In this document: positions 44,889 through 53,496 of the stretch, piece by piece
How the letters are laid out: each line of letters begins with the position of its first letter
Numbering within the stretch: position 1 is the stretch's first letter
Assembly: GCA_016718385.1 (NCBI GenBank)
Contig: JADKDK010000002.1
Span: forward strand, 806,001 to 870,000
Length of the DNA stretch: 64,000 nucleotides
Direction of reading: 5' to 3'
Origin: Gammaproteobacteria bacterium
GTDB taxonomy: Bacteria; Pseudomonadota; Gammaproteobacteria; Pseudomonadales; UBA5518
The notes under the pieces: generated by a model
Seen by the model: the letters and a program-made list of their open reading frames with translations, nothing else
Databases searched by the model: none
What the model was told of the DNA's origin: nothing
Made by a program: the position numbers and the translations under genes

Positions 44889-46015
44889 GTCGCGACGCGC
44901 CTGCCCTCGCCGTAGCGCGCGACGAACGCGGCGCTGAAGTCCGCGAAACGCTGCTCCGCGATCGCCTCCCGTATGCCGCGCATCAGTTGCTGGTAGAAGT
45001 ACAGGTTGTGGATGGTGTTGAGCTGCCCGCTCAGCATCTCGCCGCACCGGTCGAGGTGGTGCAGGTACGCGCGACTGAAATTGCGGCAGGTGTAGCAGCC
45101 ACAATCCGCATCGATCGGCTCTTCGCTGGTGCGGTTGACCGCGTTGCGGATCTTCAGCACGCCGCGCGAGGTGAACAGGTAGGCGTTGCGGGCATTGCGT
45201 GTGGGCATCACGCAATCGAACATGTCCACGCCGCGTGCCACGGCCGCGAGGATGTCGAGCGGCGTGCCCACGCCCATCAGGTAGCGCGGTCGCTCCACGG
45301 GCAGGCGCGGCCCGAGGTGATCGAGCACCATCAGCATCTCTTCCTTGCTCTCGCCCACGGAAAGCCCGCCAATCGCGTAGCCATCGAAGCCGATCGCGAG
45401 CAGGCCCTCGAGCGAGCGGCTGCGCAGCTCCGGATACATGCCGCCCTGCACGATGCCGAACAGCGCCGCCGGGTTGCCCGCGTGCGCCGCCTTGCTGCGC
45501 CCGGCCCAGCGCAAGCTGAGCTCCATCGATTCGCGCGCCTGCTCGAGGCTGGCCGGGTACGGCGTGCACTCGTCGAACACCATCACCACGTCGGAACCCA
45601 GCTCGCGCTGCACGCGCATCGAGGTCTCCGGGTCGAGGAACACCGCGCTGCCATCCACCGGCGAGCGGAACCGCACGCCGTCCTCGCTTATCTTGCGCAT
45701 GTCGCCGAGGCTGAACACCTGGAAACCGCCGGAGTCGGTGAGTATCGGACGTTTCCAGCCCATGAACGCGTGCAGGTCGCCGAGATCGCGGATGATGCCC
45801 GAACCCGGGCGCAGCATCAGGTGGAAGGTGTTGCCGAGCACGATCTGCGCGCCGGTCTCCTCGAGGTCGCGCGGCAGCATGCCCTTGACGGTGCCGTAGG
45901 TGCCCACCGGCATGAACGCGGGCGTTTCGACCTCGCCGCGCGGAAACTGCAGCCGCCCGCGGCGCGCGGCGCCGTCGCTGGCGAGCAGCGAGAACTGCAG
46001 GAAGCATTCAGCCAT
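44885..46015 (-). CDS. tgt: tRNA-guanine transglycosylase
   Basis: A 376-residue enzyme that inserts the queuosine precursor preQ1 at position 34 of GUN tRNAs. DSGGFQVFSLGDMRKISEDG, GGLSVGESKEEM and the zinc site CGCYTCRNFSRAYLHHL are intact. It overlaps the end of queA by eight bases; queA-tgt is the standard order. Confidence 0.97.
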   Translation of the reverse strand: MAECFLQFSLLASDGAARRGRLQFPRGEVETPAFMPVGTYGTVKGMLPRDLEETGAQIVLGNTFHLMLRPGSGIIRDLGDLHAFMGWKRPILTDSGGFQVFSLGDMRKISEDGVRFRSPVDGSAVFLDPETSMRVQRELGSDVVMVFDECTPYPASLEQARESMELSLRWAGRSKAAHAGNPAALFGIVQGGMYPELRSRSLEGLLAIGFDGYAIGGLSVGESKEEMLMVLDHLGPRLPVERPRYLMGVGTPLDILAAVARGVDMFDCVMPTRNARNAYLFTSRGVLKIRNAVNRTSEEPIDADCGCYTCRNFSRAYLHHLDRCGEMLSGQLNTIHNLYFYQQLMRGIREAIAEQRFADFSAAFVARYGEGRRVAT

Positions 46016-47093
46016 CGCGGCCTCCCGGTGCGGACTTCAGCAGCGGCGGTTGCTCGCCCTGAACGAACATCGCATCACCGTAACTGAAGAAGCGATAACG
46101 GCGCTCGACCGCCTCGGCATAGGCCGCGAGCACGCGCTCGCGGCCGGCGAAGGCGCTGACCAGCATCAGCAGCGTGGACTCTGGCAGGTGGAAATTGGTG
46201 ATCAGCGCATCGACGCAGCGAAATCGGTAGCCCGGGTAGATGAAGATAGAGGTGTCGCCCTGGAACGGCCGGATCGCCATCTCGTCCGAGGCCGCCTCCA
46301 GCCCGCGCAGCGAAGTGGTGCCCACCGCGATCACGCGCCGCCCCTCGGCATGGGCGCGCATGACGCTCGCGCACAGATCCTCGCCCACGTCGATGTACTC
46401 GGCGTGCATGCGATGATCCTCGACCTGCGACGTGCGCACCGGCTGGAAGGTCCCGGCCCCCACGTGCAGCGTGAGAAACGCGGTTTGCACGCCGGCCGAG
46501 CGCAGCGCCTCGATCAGTGGCGCATCGAAATGCAGTCCGGCGGTCGGCGCCGCCACCGCGCCGTCGCGGGCCGCGTATACGGTCTGGTAGCGCTCGCGAT
46601 CGAGCGCGCCATCCGCCCGATCGATATAGGGAGGCAGCGGCATGTGCCCGATGGACTGCATCACCGCGAGCGGCGCGCGATCCGCGGGAAACTCCAGCTC
46701 GAACATGTCCTCGTGACGGCCGAGCACGCGCACGCGAGCGGCCTCGCGGCCCTCGTCGTCGAGCAACAGGATCTCGTTGCCGGGCTTCGGCGCCTTGCTG
46801 GCGCGCAACTGCGCCCGCACGCGACGAGCGCCCAGCAGCCGCTCGACCAGCACCTCCACGGCGCCACCGGTGCCGGACTTGCAGCCGAACATGCGCGCCG
46901 GAATCACACGCGTGTCATTGAACACCAGCAGGTCGCCCGCGCGCAGCAGGCGCGTGATGTCGGCGAACTGCAGGTGCTCGGGATGCGCGCGGCCGGGATC
47001 GAGCCACAGCAGGCGACCGCCGGTGCGCTCGGAGCAGGGATGCCGCGCGATGAGATCATCGGGCAGTTCGTAGTGGAAATCGCAGACGTTCAT
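46008..47093 (-). CDS. queA: S-adenosylmethionine:tRNA ribosyltransferase-isomerase
   Basis: A 361-residue QueA that adds the ribosyl part of AdoMet to preQ1 in tRNA, the step after Tgt. It starts at ATG 47093 (MNVCDFHYELPDDLIARHPC) and shows LLVFNDTRVIPARMFG, PTAGLHFDAPLIEAL and STLLMLVSAFAGRE. Complete and ordinary. Confidence 0.97.
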   Translation of the reverse strand: MNVCDFHYELPDDLIARHPCSERTGGRLLWLDPGRAHPEHLQFADITRLLRAGDLLVFNDTRVIPARMFGCKSGTGGAVEVLVERLLGARRVRAQLRASKAPKPGNEILLLDDEGREAARVRVLGRHEDMFELEFPADRAPLAVMQSIGHMPLPPYIDRADGALDRERYQTVYAARDGAVAAPTAGLHFDAPLIEALRSAGVQTAFLTLHVGAGTFQPVRTSQVEDHRMHAEYIDVGEDLCASVMRAHAEGRRVIAVGTTSLRGLEAASDEMAIRPFQGDTSIFIYPGYRFRCVDALITNFHLPESTLLMLVSAFAGRERVLAAYAEAVERRYRFFSYGDAMFVQGEQPPLLKSAPGGRDG

Positions 47094-47160
47094 GGAAGAC
47101 CCGTGCCGGCAAGGCGGCAAGGGTATCGAGGCACCGGCGCCAAGGCAATTGCGGTTGCGG

Positions 47161-47188
47161 TTGCGGTGCGAAGATGCATTGCTATAAT
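47161..47188 (+). promoter_or_regulatory. Promoter of tRNA-Leu
   Basis: TTGCGG (47161-47166), a 16-base spacer and a perfect TATAAT (47183-47188) end 17 bases before the tRNA, followed by the GC-rich CGCGCGCC discriminator expected of stable-RNA promoters. The -35 lies in a short run of GTTGCG repeats. Confidence 0.75.
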
Positions 47189-47205
47189 GCCGCGCGCCTC
47201 ACTGG

Positions 47206-47292
47206 GCCAGAGTGTCGGAACTGGTAGACGAGACGGACTCAAAATCCGTTGTCCGCGAGGGCGTGCGGGTTCGAGTCCCGCCTCTGGTACCA
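47206..47292 (+). tRNA. tRNA-Leu (anticodon CAA)
   Basis: An 87-base type II tRNA with a long variable arm (TTGTCCGCGAGGGCGT region). The acceptor stem is GCCAGAG/CTCTGGT followed by A and an encoded CCA. The anticodon stem ACGGA/TCCGT encloses CTCAAAA, giving anticodon CAA, which reads UUG. GGTTCGAGTCC is the T-arm. The first pair is a G-U, unlike the G-C of the E. coli counterpart. Confidence 0.95.
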
Positions 47293-47395
47293 CCAACTGA
47301 TGTTTGATACGGCACGCCGCTCTAGGTTGCCTGCAATAACGCCGTCACAAAGCGCCGACAGGCCTGCTCGTGGTCAATTTTATGCAGAACTAACA

Positions 47396-47423
47396 TTGAC
47401 TTCGAAGTCAGATGTGCAAGAAT
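47396..47423 (+). promoter_or_regulatory. Candidate promoter for the Lpp-like lipoprotein
   Basis: TTGACT (47396-47401), a 16-base spacer and AAGAAT (47418-47423), in the only AT-rich stretch nearby. Transcription would begin about 45 bases before the start codon. Confidence 0.5.
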
Positions 47424-47472
47424 TTCACCGCTATCGACCCGATCGCATGATAGACCTTCAAGGAGACCACAG

Positions 47473-47739
47473 ATGCGTACCATGACCAAGAAAGCTGCCC
47501 TTCTGTCCGCAGCACTCGCCGTTACCCTGCTCAGCGGTTGCGCCTGCAACGATCGCCTCGACGCGCTCGAAGCTCGCGTTGGCACCGTCGAGAAGACCGC
47601 TAACGACGCGCTGGCTGCTGCCAACCGCGCACAATCGACCGCCGACGGCGCTGCTGCAGCTGCTGCCGACGCTCAGAAGAGCGCAAACGACGCAGTGGAA
47701 GCCGTCAGCCGCATGGCTGAGAAGTGCTGCCGCAAGTGA
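47473..47739 (+). CDS. Lpp/OprI-like outer-membrane lipoprotein
   Basis: An 88-residue lipoprotein: signal MRTMTKKAALLSAALAVTLL with lipobox LLSGC, then an Ala-rich heptad coiled coil (ALEARVGTVEKTANDALAAA) and a C-terminal EKCCRK. The terminal Lys is the residue that links Braun lipoprotein to peptidoglycan. Size, Ala zipper and C-terminus match OprI/Lpp. A strong AAGGAG lies 8 bases before the ATG, in keeping with a very abundant protein. The two Cys before RK are unusual. An L,D-transpeptidase gene lies immediately downstream, facing it. Confidence 0.85.
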   Translation: MRTMTKKAALLSAALAVTLLSGCACNDRLDALEARVGTVEKTANDALAAANRAQSTADGAAAAAADAQKSANDAVEAVSRMAEKCCRK

Positions 47740-47744
47740 TCTGA

Positions 47745-47764
47745 ACCGGGTCGACAGACCCGGT
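47745..47764 (+). terminator. Hairpin after the Lpp-like gene
   Basis: ACCGGGTC-GACA-GACCCGGT, a perfect 8-base stem six bases after the stop codon. There is no T-run after it, so it may be a transcript-stabilising end rather than a full intrinsic terminator. A second inverted repeat (CACCGCC/GGCGGTG) follows at about 47790-47812. Confidence 0.55.
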
Positions 47765-47898
47765 CCTGATCTCGCGTCGCTGCCCCGCGCGCACCGCCCA
47801 TACGGCGGTGTCCGTGGGGCGGTTTCATTTCCGGGGTGCGTGGACTCCCTGGTCGTTAGGTGAATGCGGGGCTATCTCTCCCCGCGCACCGGACGCTG

Positions 47899-48831
47899 TC
47901 AGCGCGAGCTGGCGATACCGGCGGAATCGTCCACGGAGACGCGGACCGGCATGCCCGACTGGCGCATGGCAGCAGCCTTGGCACCGACCCAGTTGATTTC
48001 CACCGGCGTCGAGCTCAGGCGGCTCGCCAGGTGGATGGCATCGGCCACGTCGGCTTCCGCCACGTGGACCTCGCGCTGCTCCTCGAGCGCCTCGTGCACC
48101 TCGACGTAGAGCGCCCCCTGCTTCCAGCCCACCTTCACCGGCGCGTTGACGATGCGCACCGTCGTGCCCTTGGCTACGCGACGGGCAAACTGCTCCACGT
48201 CCTTGTTGTACATGCGGATGCAGCCGGCACTGACGCGCATGCCGATGCCGAGCTCCTTGTTGGTGCCGTGGATGTAGTAGCCCCTGGTGCTCAACTGCAC
48301 CGCCCACGGACCCATCGGGTTGTCCGGACCCGGCGGCACCACCGCCGGCAGACGGTGCCCCATGGCCAGGTGATCCGCGCGGATCGAGGGCGGCGGCACC
48401 CAGGTGGGGTCCTTGATCACGCTGACCACCTTCGCGCCCGCGACCAGCGGCGTTTCCCAGCCTTCACGGCCGATGCCGATCGGGTAGGTCTCCACCGTGC
48501 CGCCATCCGGCTGGTAGTGGTACATGCGCATTTCGGCCAGGTTGATCACGATGCCCTTGCGCTCGCCCGGCGGCAGGATGAACTGCAGCGGCAGCACCAG
48601 TTCGGTGCCCGCGCCCGGCACCCACGGGTTGACACCGGGGTTGGCGGCAACGAGCTGACGAAAGCCGACACCGTAGGCTTCCGCGTAGGTATTGATGGTG
48701 TGCTCGTAGTCGGCCACCGTGACCGTCACGACCTCGCCGACGATGTCCTCGCCGGGAGCAGGCATGTTCAGCGTCAGGGCAGTCGCGTGCAGCGAGCAGA
48801 GAACACCGAAAAGCAGTAACAGCTTGCGCAT
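47899..48831 (-). CDS. L,D-transpeptidase (ErfK/YbiS/YcfS/YnhG family)
   Basis: A 310-residue periplasmic protein with signal MRKLLLLFGVLCSLHATALT, a LysM-like region (TINTYAEAYGVGFRQLVAAN) and a YkuD catalytic domain with the active site GYYIHGTNKELG...RVSAGCIRMYNKDVEQ, where Cys is the nucleophile. This subfamily, including E. coli ErfK and YbiS, attaches Lpp to diaminopimelate. With an Lpp-like gene as convergent neighbour, Lpp anchoring is the likely role. I use ATG 48831; the frame extends 13 codons further up. Confidence 0.9.
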   Translation of the reverse strand: MRKLLLLFGVLCSLHATALTLNMPAPGEDIVGEVVTVTVADYEHTINTYAEAYGVGFRQLVAANPGVNPWVPGAGTELVLPLQFILPPGERKGIVINLAEMRMYHYQPDGGTVETYPIGIGREGWETPLVAGAKVVSVIKDPTWVPPPSIRADHLAMGHRLPAVVPPGPDNPMGPWAVQLSTRGYYIHGTNKELGIGMRVSAGCIRMYNKDVEQFARRVAKGTTVRIVNAPVKVGWKQGALYVEVHEALEEQREVHVAEADVADAIHLASRLSSTPVEINWVGAKAAAMRQSGMPVRVSVDDSAGIASSR

Positions 48832-48937
48832 CTGATTCCGTACCGCCCGGAATGGGAACTCGCCCCGCATTCTAGCAACAGAAAGCGGGGCGTCTCGACC
48901 CGACCGGCCACCGACGCGGCGACATCACGCCGCCCGG

Positions 48938-50122
48938 CTATCGGTCGACGCCGAAGATCACGCCGCTGGTGGGCACGCCCGTGCCGGCGGTGACCAGCGC
49001 ATGCTCCACGCCCGGCGTCTGGTTGACCGCCGTGCCGCGCACCTGGCGCACACCCTCGGCCACGCCGTTCAGGCCGTGGATGTAGGCCTCGCCGATCTGT
49101 CCGCCGTGCGTGTTCACCGGCAGCTTGCCGCCGCGTGCGATATGGCCGGCGCGAATGAAGTCCTTGGCCTCGCCACGCCCGCAGAAGCCGAACTCCTCCA
49201 GTTGCGGCAGCACGAACGGCGTGAAGTGGTCGTACAGCACCGCGGTCTGGATGTCCTGCGGGCCCAAGCCGGCCATGTCGTAGAGTTGCCGCGCGACCAG
49301 CCCCATTTCCGGGATGCCTGTCAGGTCCGGGCGGTAGAAGCCGGTCATCATCTGGAAATCGCCGGCCGCGCCCTGCGCCGCGCCGCGGATGACCACGGGC
49401 TTCTGCTTCAGGTCACGCGCGCGCTCGATCGAGGTGATCACCATGGCCACCGCGCCGTCGCTCTCCTGGCAACAGTCGAAGAGGCGCAGCGGCTCGGCGA
49501 TCCAGCGCGACTTGCGGTAATCGTCGAGCGTGATCGGCTTCTGGTAGAAGAACGCCGCCGGGTTGGTCGCGGCGAAATCGCGCGTCGATACCGCCACGCG
49601 GCCGAAATCATCCGGCTCCGCACCATGGACGTGCAGGTAGCGCTTGGCGCACATCGCGACCCAGGAGGCCGGGGTCGACAGGCCGAACGGCATGTACCAC
49701 CCGAAGTGCACGGTCTCGAAGGAGTTCGGGTCGTTGCTGATCAGCCCACCCTGGCCGAAGCGAAAGCCCGAGCGCTCGTTCATCGCGCGGTAGACCACGA
49801 CCGCCTTGCACACGCCGGTGGCCACCGCCATCGCCGCGTGCAGCAGCGGGCCACAGGCCGCTCCGCCGCCGTAATGCGTGCGCGAGAAGAATTTCAATTC
49901 CTTCCCGCCGAGGAGCCGGTAGAGCTCGATCTCGGGGTTGTTGTCCATGGTGTAGGTGGCCATGCCGTCGACCTCGTCGATCGACAGCCCCGCATCGGCC
50001 AGCGCCATGCTGATCGCCTCGACGCCGAGCTGGATTTCGCTGCGCCCGGAATCCTTCGAAAACTCGGTGGCACCCAGGCCGACGACCGCCGTCTTGCCGC
50101 TCAGAAACTTGTTGTCGCTCAT
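48938..50122 (-). CDS. Thiolase-fold lipid-transfer protein, Ltp2-like steroid aldolase candidate
   Basis: A 394-residue thiolase-superfamily protein of the lipid-transfer type (KTAVVGLGATEFSKDSGRSE; EVDGMATYTMDNNPEIELYR; HARGGKLPVNTHGGQIGEAY-like region near the end). Ltp2 is the retro-aldolase that removes the last side-chain piece from steroid CoA esters and works bound to the DUF35 domain of ChsH2. A MaoC-DUF35 protein is encoded in this same operon, which supports that assignment over an ordinary thiolase. Last gene of the minus-strand operon, 10 bases after the MaoC gene. Confidence 0.72.
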   Translation of the reverse strand: MSDNKFLSGKTAVVGLGATEFSKDSGRSEIQLGVEAISMALADAGLSIDEVDGMATYTMDNNPEIELYRLLGGKELKFFSRTHYGGGAACGPLLHAAMAVATGVCKAVVVYRAMNERSGFRFGQGGLISNDPNSFETVHFGWYMPFGLSTPASWVAMCAKRYLHVHGAEPDDFGRVAVSTRDFAATNPAAFFYQKPITLDDYRKSRWIAEPLRLFDCCQESDGAVAMVITSIERARDLKQKPVVIRGAAQGAAGDFQMMTGFYRPDLTGIPEMGLVARQLYDMAGLGPQDIQTAVLYDHFTPFVLPQLEEFGFCGRGEAKDFIRAGHIARGGKLPVNTHGGQIGEAYIHGLNGVAEGVRQVRGTAVNQTPGVEHALVTAGTGVPTSGVIFGVDR

Positions 50123-50132
50123 CGTGTTCTCC

Positions 50133-50558
50133 TCAGGGCAGCGCCACGGTCACCGTGCCGGTAAGGTGGTAGCCAAGGCCATTCTTGCCGCCGACCTCGA
50201 CGTCGACCGTTTTCGCGTCGCTGTTCACCTCGATCACCTTGCCCTTGATCACCATCGTGTCGCCAGGGTAGTTCGGCGCACCGAGGCGGATTTTCACGGA
50301 ACGCAGCAGCGCCTCCGGACCGGCCCAGTCGGTGACGTAACGGCCAGCGAAGCCGTTGGTGGTGATGATGTTCATGAAGATGTCCGGCGAGCCCAGCGCC
50401 TGCGCACCCGCCTTGTCGTGGTGCACGTCCTGGAAATCGCGCGTGGCCAGTGCCGTGGAGACGATCAGGCGCGTGGTGAGCTCGATGCTGAGCGGCGGGA
50501 GTTCGTCGCCGACCTGCACATCCGCGAAGGCGCGGGTTGTCCTGTCCTGAATGCTCAT
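50133..50558 (-). CDS. MaoC-like hot-dog enoyl-CoA hydratase, ChsH1-like
   Basis: A 141-residue single hot-dog domain: FADVQVGDELPPLSIELTTR, then TRDFQDVHHDKAGAQALGSP with the catalytic Asp/His pair of the MaoC type, and GDTMVIKGKVIEVNSD. ChsH1 pairs with the MaoC domain of ChsH2 to hydrate a steroid side-chain enoyl-CoA. Its start overlaps the acyl-CoA dehydrogenase stop (ATGA). Confidence 0.78.
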   Translation of the reverse strand: MSIQDRTTRAFADVQVGDELPPLSIELTTRLIVSTALATRDFQDVHHDKAGAQALGSPDIFMNIITTNGFAGRYVTDWAGPEALLRSVKIRLGAPNYPGDTMVIKGKVIEVNSDAKTVDVEVGGKNGLGYHLTGTVTVALP

Positions 50559-51691
50559 AGTCCGATCTCGATAGTCTGGTTGGAAAGGCTGGCGCCGAAG
50601 CGGGCCAGGATCCGGCTGCCGCCGCCGAGACTCAGCTCGATCTGCCGCGCCCACAGGAAATAACGATGGATCGGCGCGTCGAGGTCGGCGCCGGCGCCGC
50701 CGTGCAGGTGCTGGCATGCGTGCCCGACGCGGTGCCCCGCCTCGCACGCCCACCACGCGAGCGATGCCACCGCTGCTTCCGCCGGCAAGCCCTCCGACAT
50801 GCGCCACGCCGCCTGCCACGCCGTCGAACGCAGCGCCTCGACGTCGATATAAGCGTCGGCCGCGCGATGCGCGACGGCCTGGAAGCCGGCGACAGGCTTG
50901 CCGAACTGCTTGCGTTCGACGGTATGCGCGGCAGTGCGGCGCAGCGCGTCCGACAGCACGCCGAGCTGGATGAAGCCGAGCGCCGTCGCCGCGCGCGTAC
51001 CGATCCACTCGGCGATGCAGGCGCCCTCGCCCGGCTTGCCGAGCAGGTCCGCGGTCGCGACTTGCACGCCGGTGAATGCCAGCGTGTCCACCGGTTCATG
51101 GTTGGTGCCGCGCTGGCGCTCGCGCTCCAGGCCCGCGGCATCAGCCGGCACCAGGAACACGTGCATCGCGCCGTCATCGGCTTGCGCCGGCACCACGATC
51201 GCGGCGGCCTCCAGGCTGTACGGTACCCGATCCAGCGAGCCGTCCAGACGCCAGCCCGCACCCTCCGCGCTCGCGCGCGGCACCCGGTCGGCATGTCCTC
51301 CGACCTCCGGACAGCACAGCGCGCCGCTCAGCAACAGCTCGCCGCGCGCCACGCCCGCAAGCCACTGCGCGCGCTGCGCCTCGCTGCCGAACGCCGCGAT
51401 CGGCAGCGCGCCCAGCACCACGGTGGCCAGCAGCGGCAGCGCCGCGACGTGCCGTCCCTGCTCCTCGAACACCGCGCACAGTTCGGTGAAACCCAGCCCG
51501 CTGCCGCCGTGCTCCTCGGCCAGCGCGACGCCGGTCAGGCCGGCCTCGGCCAGCAACTGCCACAGCCCGGCGTGGTAGGCGATCTCGTGGCGGTCGAAGC
51601 GCTTCAGCGCCTCGTCGCCGGCCTGGTCGGCGAAGATCTGCGCCGCCAGATCCTGTATCGATTGCGATTCTTCGGAACGCGTGAAATCCAT
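50555..51691 (-). CDS. Acyl-CoA dehydrogenase subunit, ChsE-like (minus strand partner)
   Basis: A 378-residue acyl-CoA dehydrogenase fold protein: MDFTRSEESQSIQDLAAQIF, VALAEEHGGSGLGFTELCAV, then RKQFGKPVAGFQAVAHRAAD in the FAD/helical domain and HLHGGAGADLDAPIHRYFLW near the C-terminus. Steroid side-chain dehydrogenases such as ChsE1-ChsE2 are heterotetramers built from two different half-active subunits. The second such gene here (53531) is the likely partner. It lies 12 bases after the MaoC-DUF35 gene. Confidence 0.82.
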   Translation of the reverse strand: MDFTRSEESQSIQDLAAQIFADQAGDEALKRFDRHEIAYHAGLWQLLAEAGLTGVALAEEHGGSGLGFTELCAVFEEQGRHVAALPLLATVVLGALPIAAFGSEAQRAQWLAGVARGELLLSGALCCPEVGGHADRVPRASAEGAGWRLDGSLDRVPYSLEAAAIVVPAQADDGAMHVFLVPADAAGLERERQRGTNHEPVDTLAFTGVQVATADLLGKPGEGACIAEWIGTRAATALGFIQLGVLSDALRRTAAHTVERKQFGKPVAGFQAVAHRAADAYIDVEALRSTAWQAAWRMSEGLPAEAAVASLAWWACEAGHRVGHACQHLHGGAGADLDAPIHRYFLWARQIELSLGGGSRILARFGASLSNQTIEIGL

Positions 51692-51703
51692 GTTCGGTCT
51701 CCC

Positions 51704-52663
51704 TTACTTCACGACGCGGAACAGCGGCAGGGTGCAGCCTTCCTCGACTTCGCGGAACACGACCTCGACCGAGGCGCCGATCTGCACGTCATCCGGGTGC
51801 GTGTCGATGACCTGGCTCACCAGGCGCGTGCCCTCCTCGAGCTCGACCAGCAGGATCGTGTTCGGGTAGTCGAACGGCGGGATCTGCGGATGGTGCATCA
51901 CGACGAAGCTGTAGATCTTGCCCTTGCCGGAACTGCTCACGGTATCCCACTCGAGCGACTGGCACGAGGGACACATCGGCCCGGGCGGGTGGCGCAGCGT
52001 GTTGCAGGCCTTGCAGCGCTGGATCAGCAGCTGGCCGTGGCGCACGCCTTCCCAGAAGAACTTCGTGTCGTGGTTCTCGATCGGGCGAAAGCGCTTGATC
52101 TTCGCCGGCGTGGCGGGTTCGCCCGCGGGAGCCGCTTCCTGCGCGCGGTCCGGCGCGCGGTAGAGGAACACGCGAAAGCGCATGTCTCCGACCTTCCCGC
52201 CGTTCTGGTCGAAATATTCCTCGAGCTCCGTCACGAAGTAGCCGGTGCCGAGCGCCGTGGTTTTCTGCGGCGAGATCGACTCGATGCTCGACATGTGATG
52301 CAGCTTGTCGCCCGGTTTCACGTAGCGGTAGTAGCTCTGCTCGCAATTCACCGCGACCACGGCCGGGAAGCCGATCGTCTTCAGGTATTCGAACACCTCG
52401 AAGGGCTCGCGCGAGTCCGAGCCCGGTGCCCACTTGCCGCCGACGCCGCGCATGGTCCAGACCTGCAGCATGGTCGGGGGCGCGACGAGCCCCCCGTGCA
52501 CCGATTTCGCCGCGAAGTCGGGATCGATGTACACCGGGTTCTCGTCGCCCAGCGCCTCGCAAAGTTGCCGGATCATCGGCGCGTTGACCTCGTCCCAGCT
52601 GTTGTAGGGACCGCACGGCGGAAGGCCCACGTAGCCCTGAATCTTCTCGTCTGTTTCGCTCAC
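51704..52663 (-). CDS. MaoC-DUF35 fusion, ChsH2-like hydratase/scaffold
   Basis: A 319-residue protein starting at GTG 52663, overlapping the TetR stop (GTGA). The N-terminal hot-dog domain contains LCEALGDENPVYIDPDFAAK; Tyr stands where active MaoC hydratases usually have the catalytic His. The C-terminal DUF35 part begins with a zinc ribbon (LIQRCKACNTLRHPPG...CPSCQ) followed by an OB fold (SSGKGKIYSFVVMHHPQIPP). Such architecture is that of ChsH2, where the DUF35 part docks the Ltp2 aldolase. The frame extends upstream but overlaps tetR without similarity. Confidence 0.8.
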   Translation of the reverse strand: MSETDEKIQGYVGLPPCGPYNSWDEVNAPMIRQLCEALGDENPVYIDPDFAAKSVHGGLVAPPTMLQVWTMRGVGGKWAPGSDSREPFEVFEYLKTIGFPAVVAVNCEQSYYRYVKPGDKLHHMSSIESISPQKTTALGTGYFVTELEEYFDQNGGKVGDMRFRVFLYRAPDRAQEAAPAGEPATPAKIKRFRPIENHDTKFFWEGVRHGQLLIQRCKACNTLRHPPGPMCPSCQSLEWDTVSSSGKGKIYSFVVMHHPQIPPFDYPNTILLVELEEGTRLVSQVIDTHPDDVQIGASVEVVFREVEEGCTLPLFRVVK

Positions 52664-53433
52664 GACAATGCATCCTCCCGGTCTGGGGTTGTTTGCTTCG
52701 ATTTCCTGCCCTGCAGCTGCGCCACCAGCGCGGCGTGCTTCAGCCGCTCCGGAGGCGGGTTCTCCAGGAACAGGGCGCGGTAGAACATGACCGAGATCCA
52801 CTCCGTCATTTCCGCCTCGTCCAGTTCCATCTCGCGCAGCGCCGGCGCGCGCACGATGTAATACTCCGACAGCAGGTGCTCGCCGATGCCGCCCAGCATC
52901 GTCGTCACCAGGTGCGCCTGCGCCCCGGACAGTTTCGCGTCCGGGAACAGCCGCGGCATCGCGCGTGCGAGGAGCTCGAGCCGGCGATGGTAACTGGCGC
53001 GCCACAGCTCGCCGAACTCGGGCTGCTCGTCCCCCAGCTGCACCATGCAGCGCATGATGCCCGGACTGCGCGCGTAGCTTTCGACCACCGCGCGGTTGTG
53101 CGCATGCATGCGCCCGTACCAGTCGCCTTTGGCCACGCCGCGCTCGATGTCCTCGATGGCCTCGAAGCGTTGCATGAAATCCTGCAACACCTCGATCGTG
53201 AGGGTCTTCAGGTCGGGGAAGTAATGGTAGAACAGGCCCGAGGCCACGCCCGCCTCGCGCGTCACGTCCACCACCCGCATCTGCCGGTAGCCCACGCGCT
53301 CCAGCACCCGCGCCGCGGCCTCTTTCAGTCGCGCCCGCGCCTGCTCCCCACGCGCACTGCGCGCGGGCCGCAACGCCGGGTCATTGCCGCCCCGGGCCTC
53401 GACCGGCTGCTTGCGCGCCCTCGGGCCGTCCAT
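52660..53433 (-). CDS. TetR-family transcriptional regulator
   Basis: A 257-residue TetR protein; the helix-turn-helix is in LKEAAARVLERVGYRQMRVV and EAGVASGLFYHYFPDLKTL. ATG 53433 follows GGGGAG. It is the first gene of the five-gene minus-strand operon and divergent from the acyl-CoA dehydrogenase gene at 53531. The 97-base spacer between them carries a palindrome overlapping the promoter, so it probably represses both directions and responds to a CoA ester (inference, by analogy with KstR-type regulators). Confidence 0.9.
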   Translation of the reverse strand: MDGPRARKQPVEARGGNDPALRPARSARGEQARARLKEAAARVLERVGYRQMRVVDVTREAGVASGLFYHYFPDLKTLTIEVLQDFMQRFEAIEDIERGVAKGDWYGRMHAHNRAVVESYARSPGIMRCMVQLGDEQPEFGELWRASYHRRLELLARAMPRLFPDAKLSGAQAHLVTTMLGGIGEHLLSEYYIVRAPALREMELDEAEMTEWISVMFYRALFLENPPPERLKHAALVAQLQGRKSKQTTPDREDALS

Positions 53434-53467
53434 TGACACTCCCCTGCCAACGCTTTCGCACATTGTT

Positions 53468-53496
53468 ATTGAAATTGAATCCAGTTTCAATATCAT
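53468..53496 (+). promoter_or_regulatory. Promoter overlapped by a TetR-type palindrome
   Basis: ATTGAAA (53468-53474) and TTTCAAT (53485-53491) form a perfect 7-base inverted repeat with a 10-base spacer. The same bases supply TTGAAA as -35 (53469-53474) and abut TATCAT as -10 (53491-53496), spacing 16, each one mismatch from consensus. A repressor on this palindrome would block the promoter of the rightward acyl-CoA dehydrogenase gene and probably the leftward operon too. Confidence 0.65.

Noticed and set aside
47145..47170. GTTGCG repeats before tRNA-Leu as a regulatory array
   Set aside because: Only about three short copies are present, and they are explained by the -35 region and local composition.
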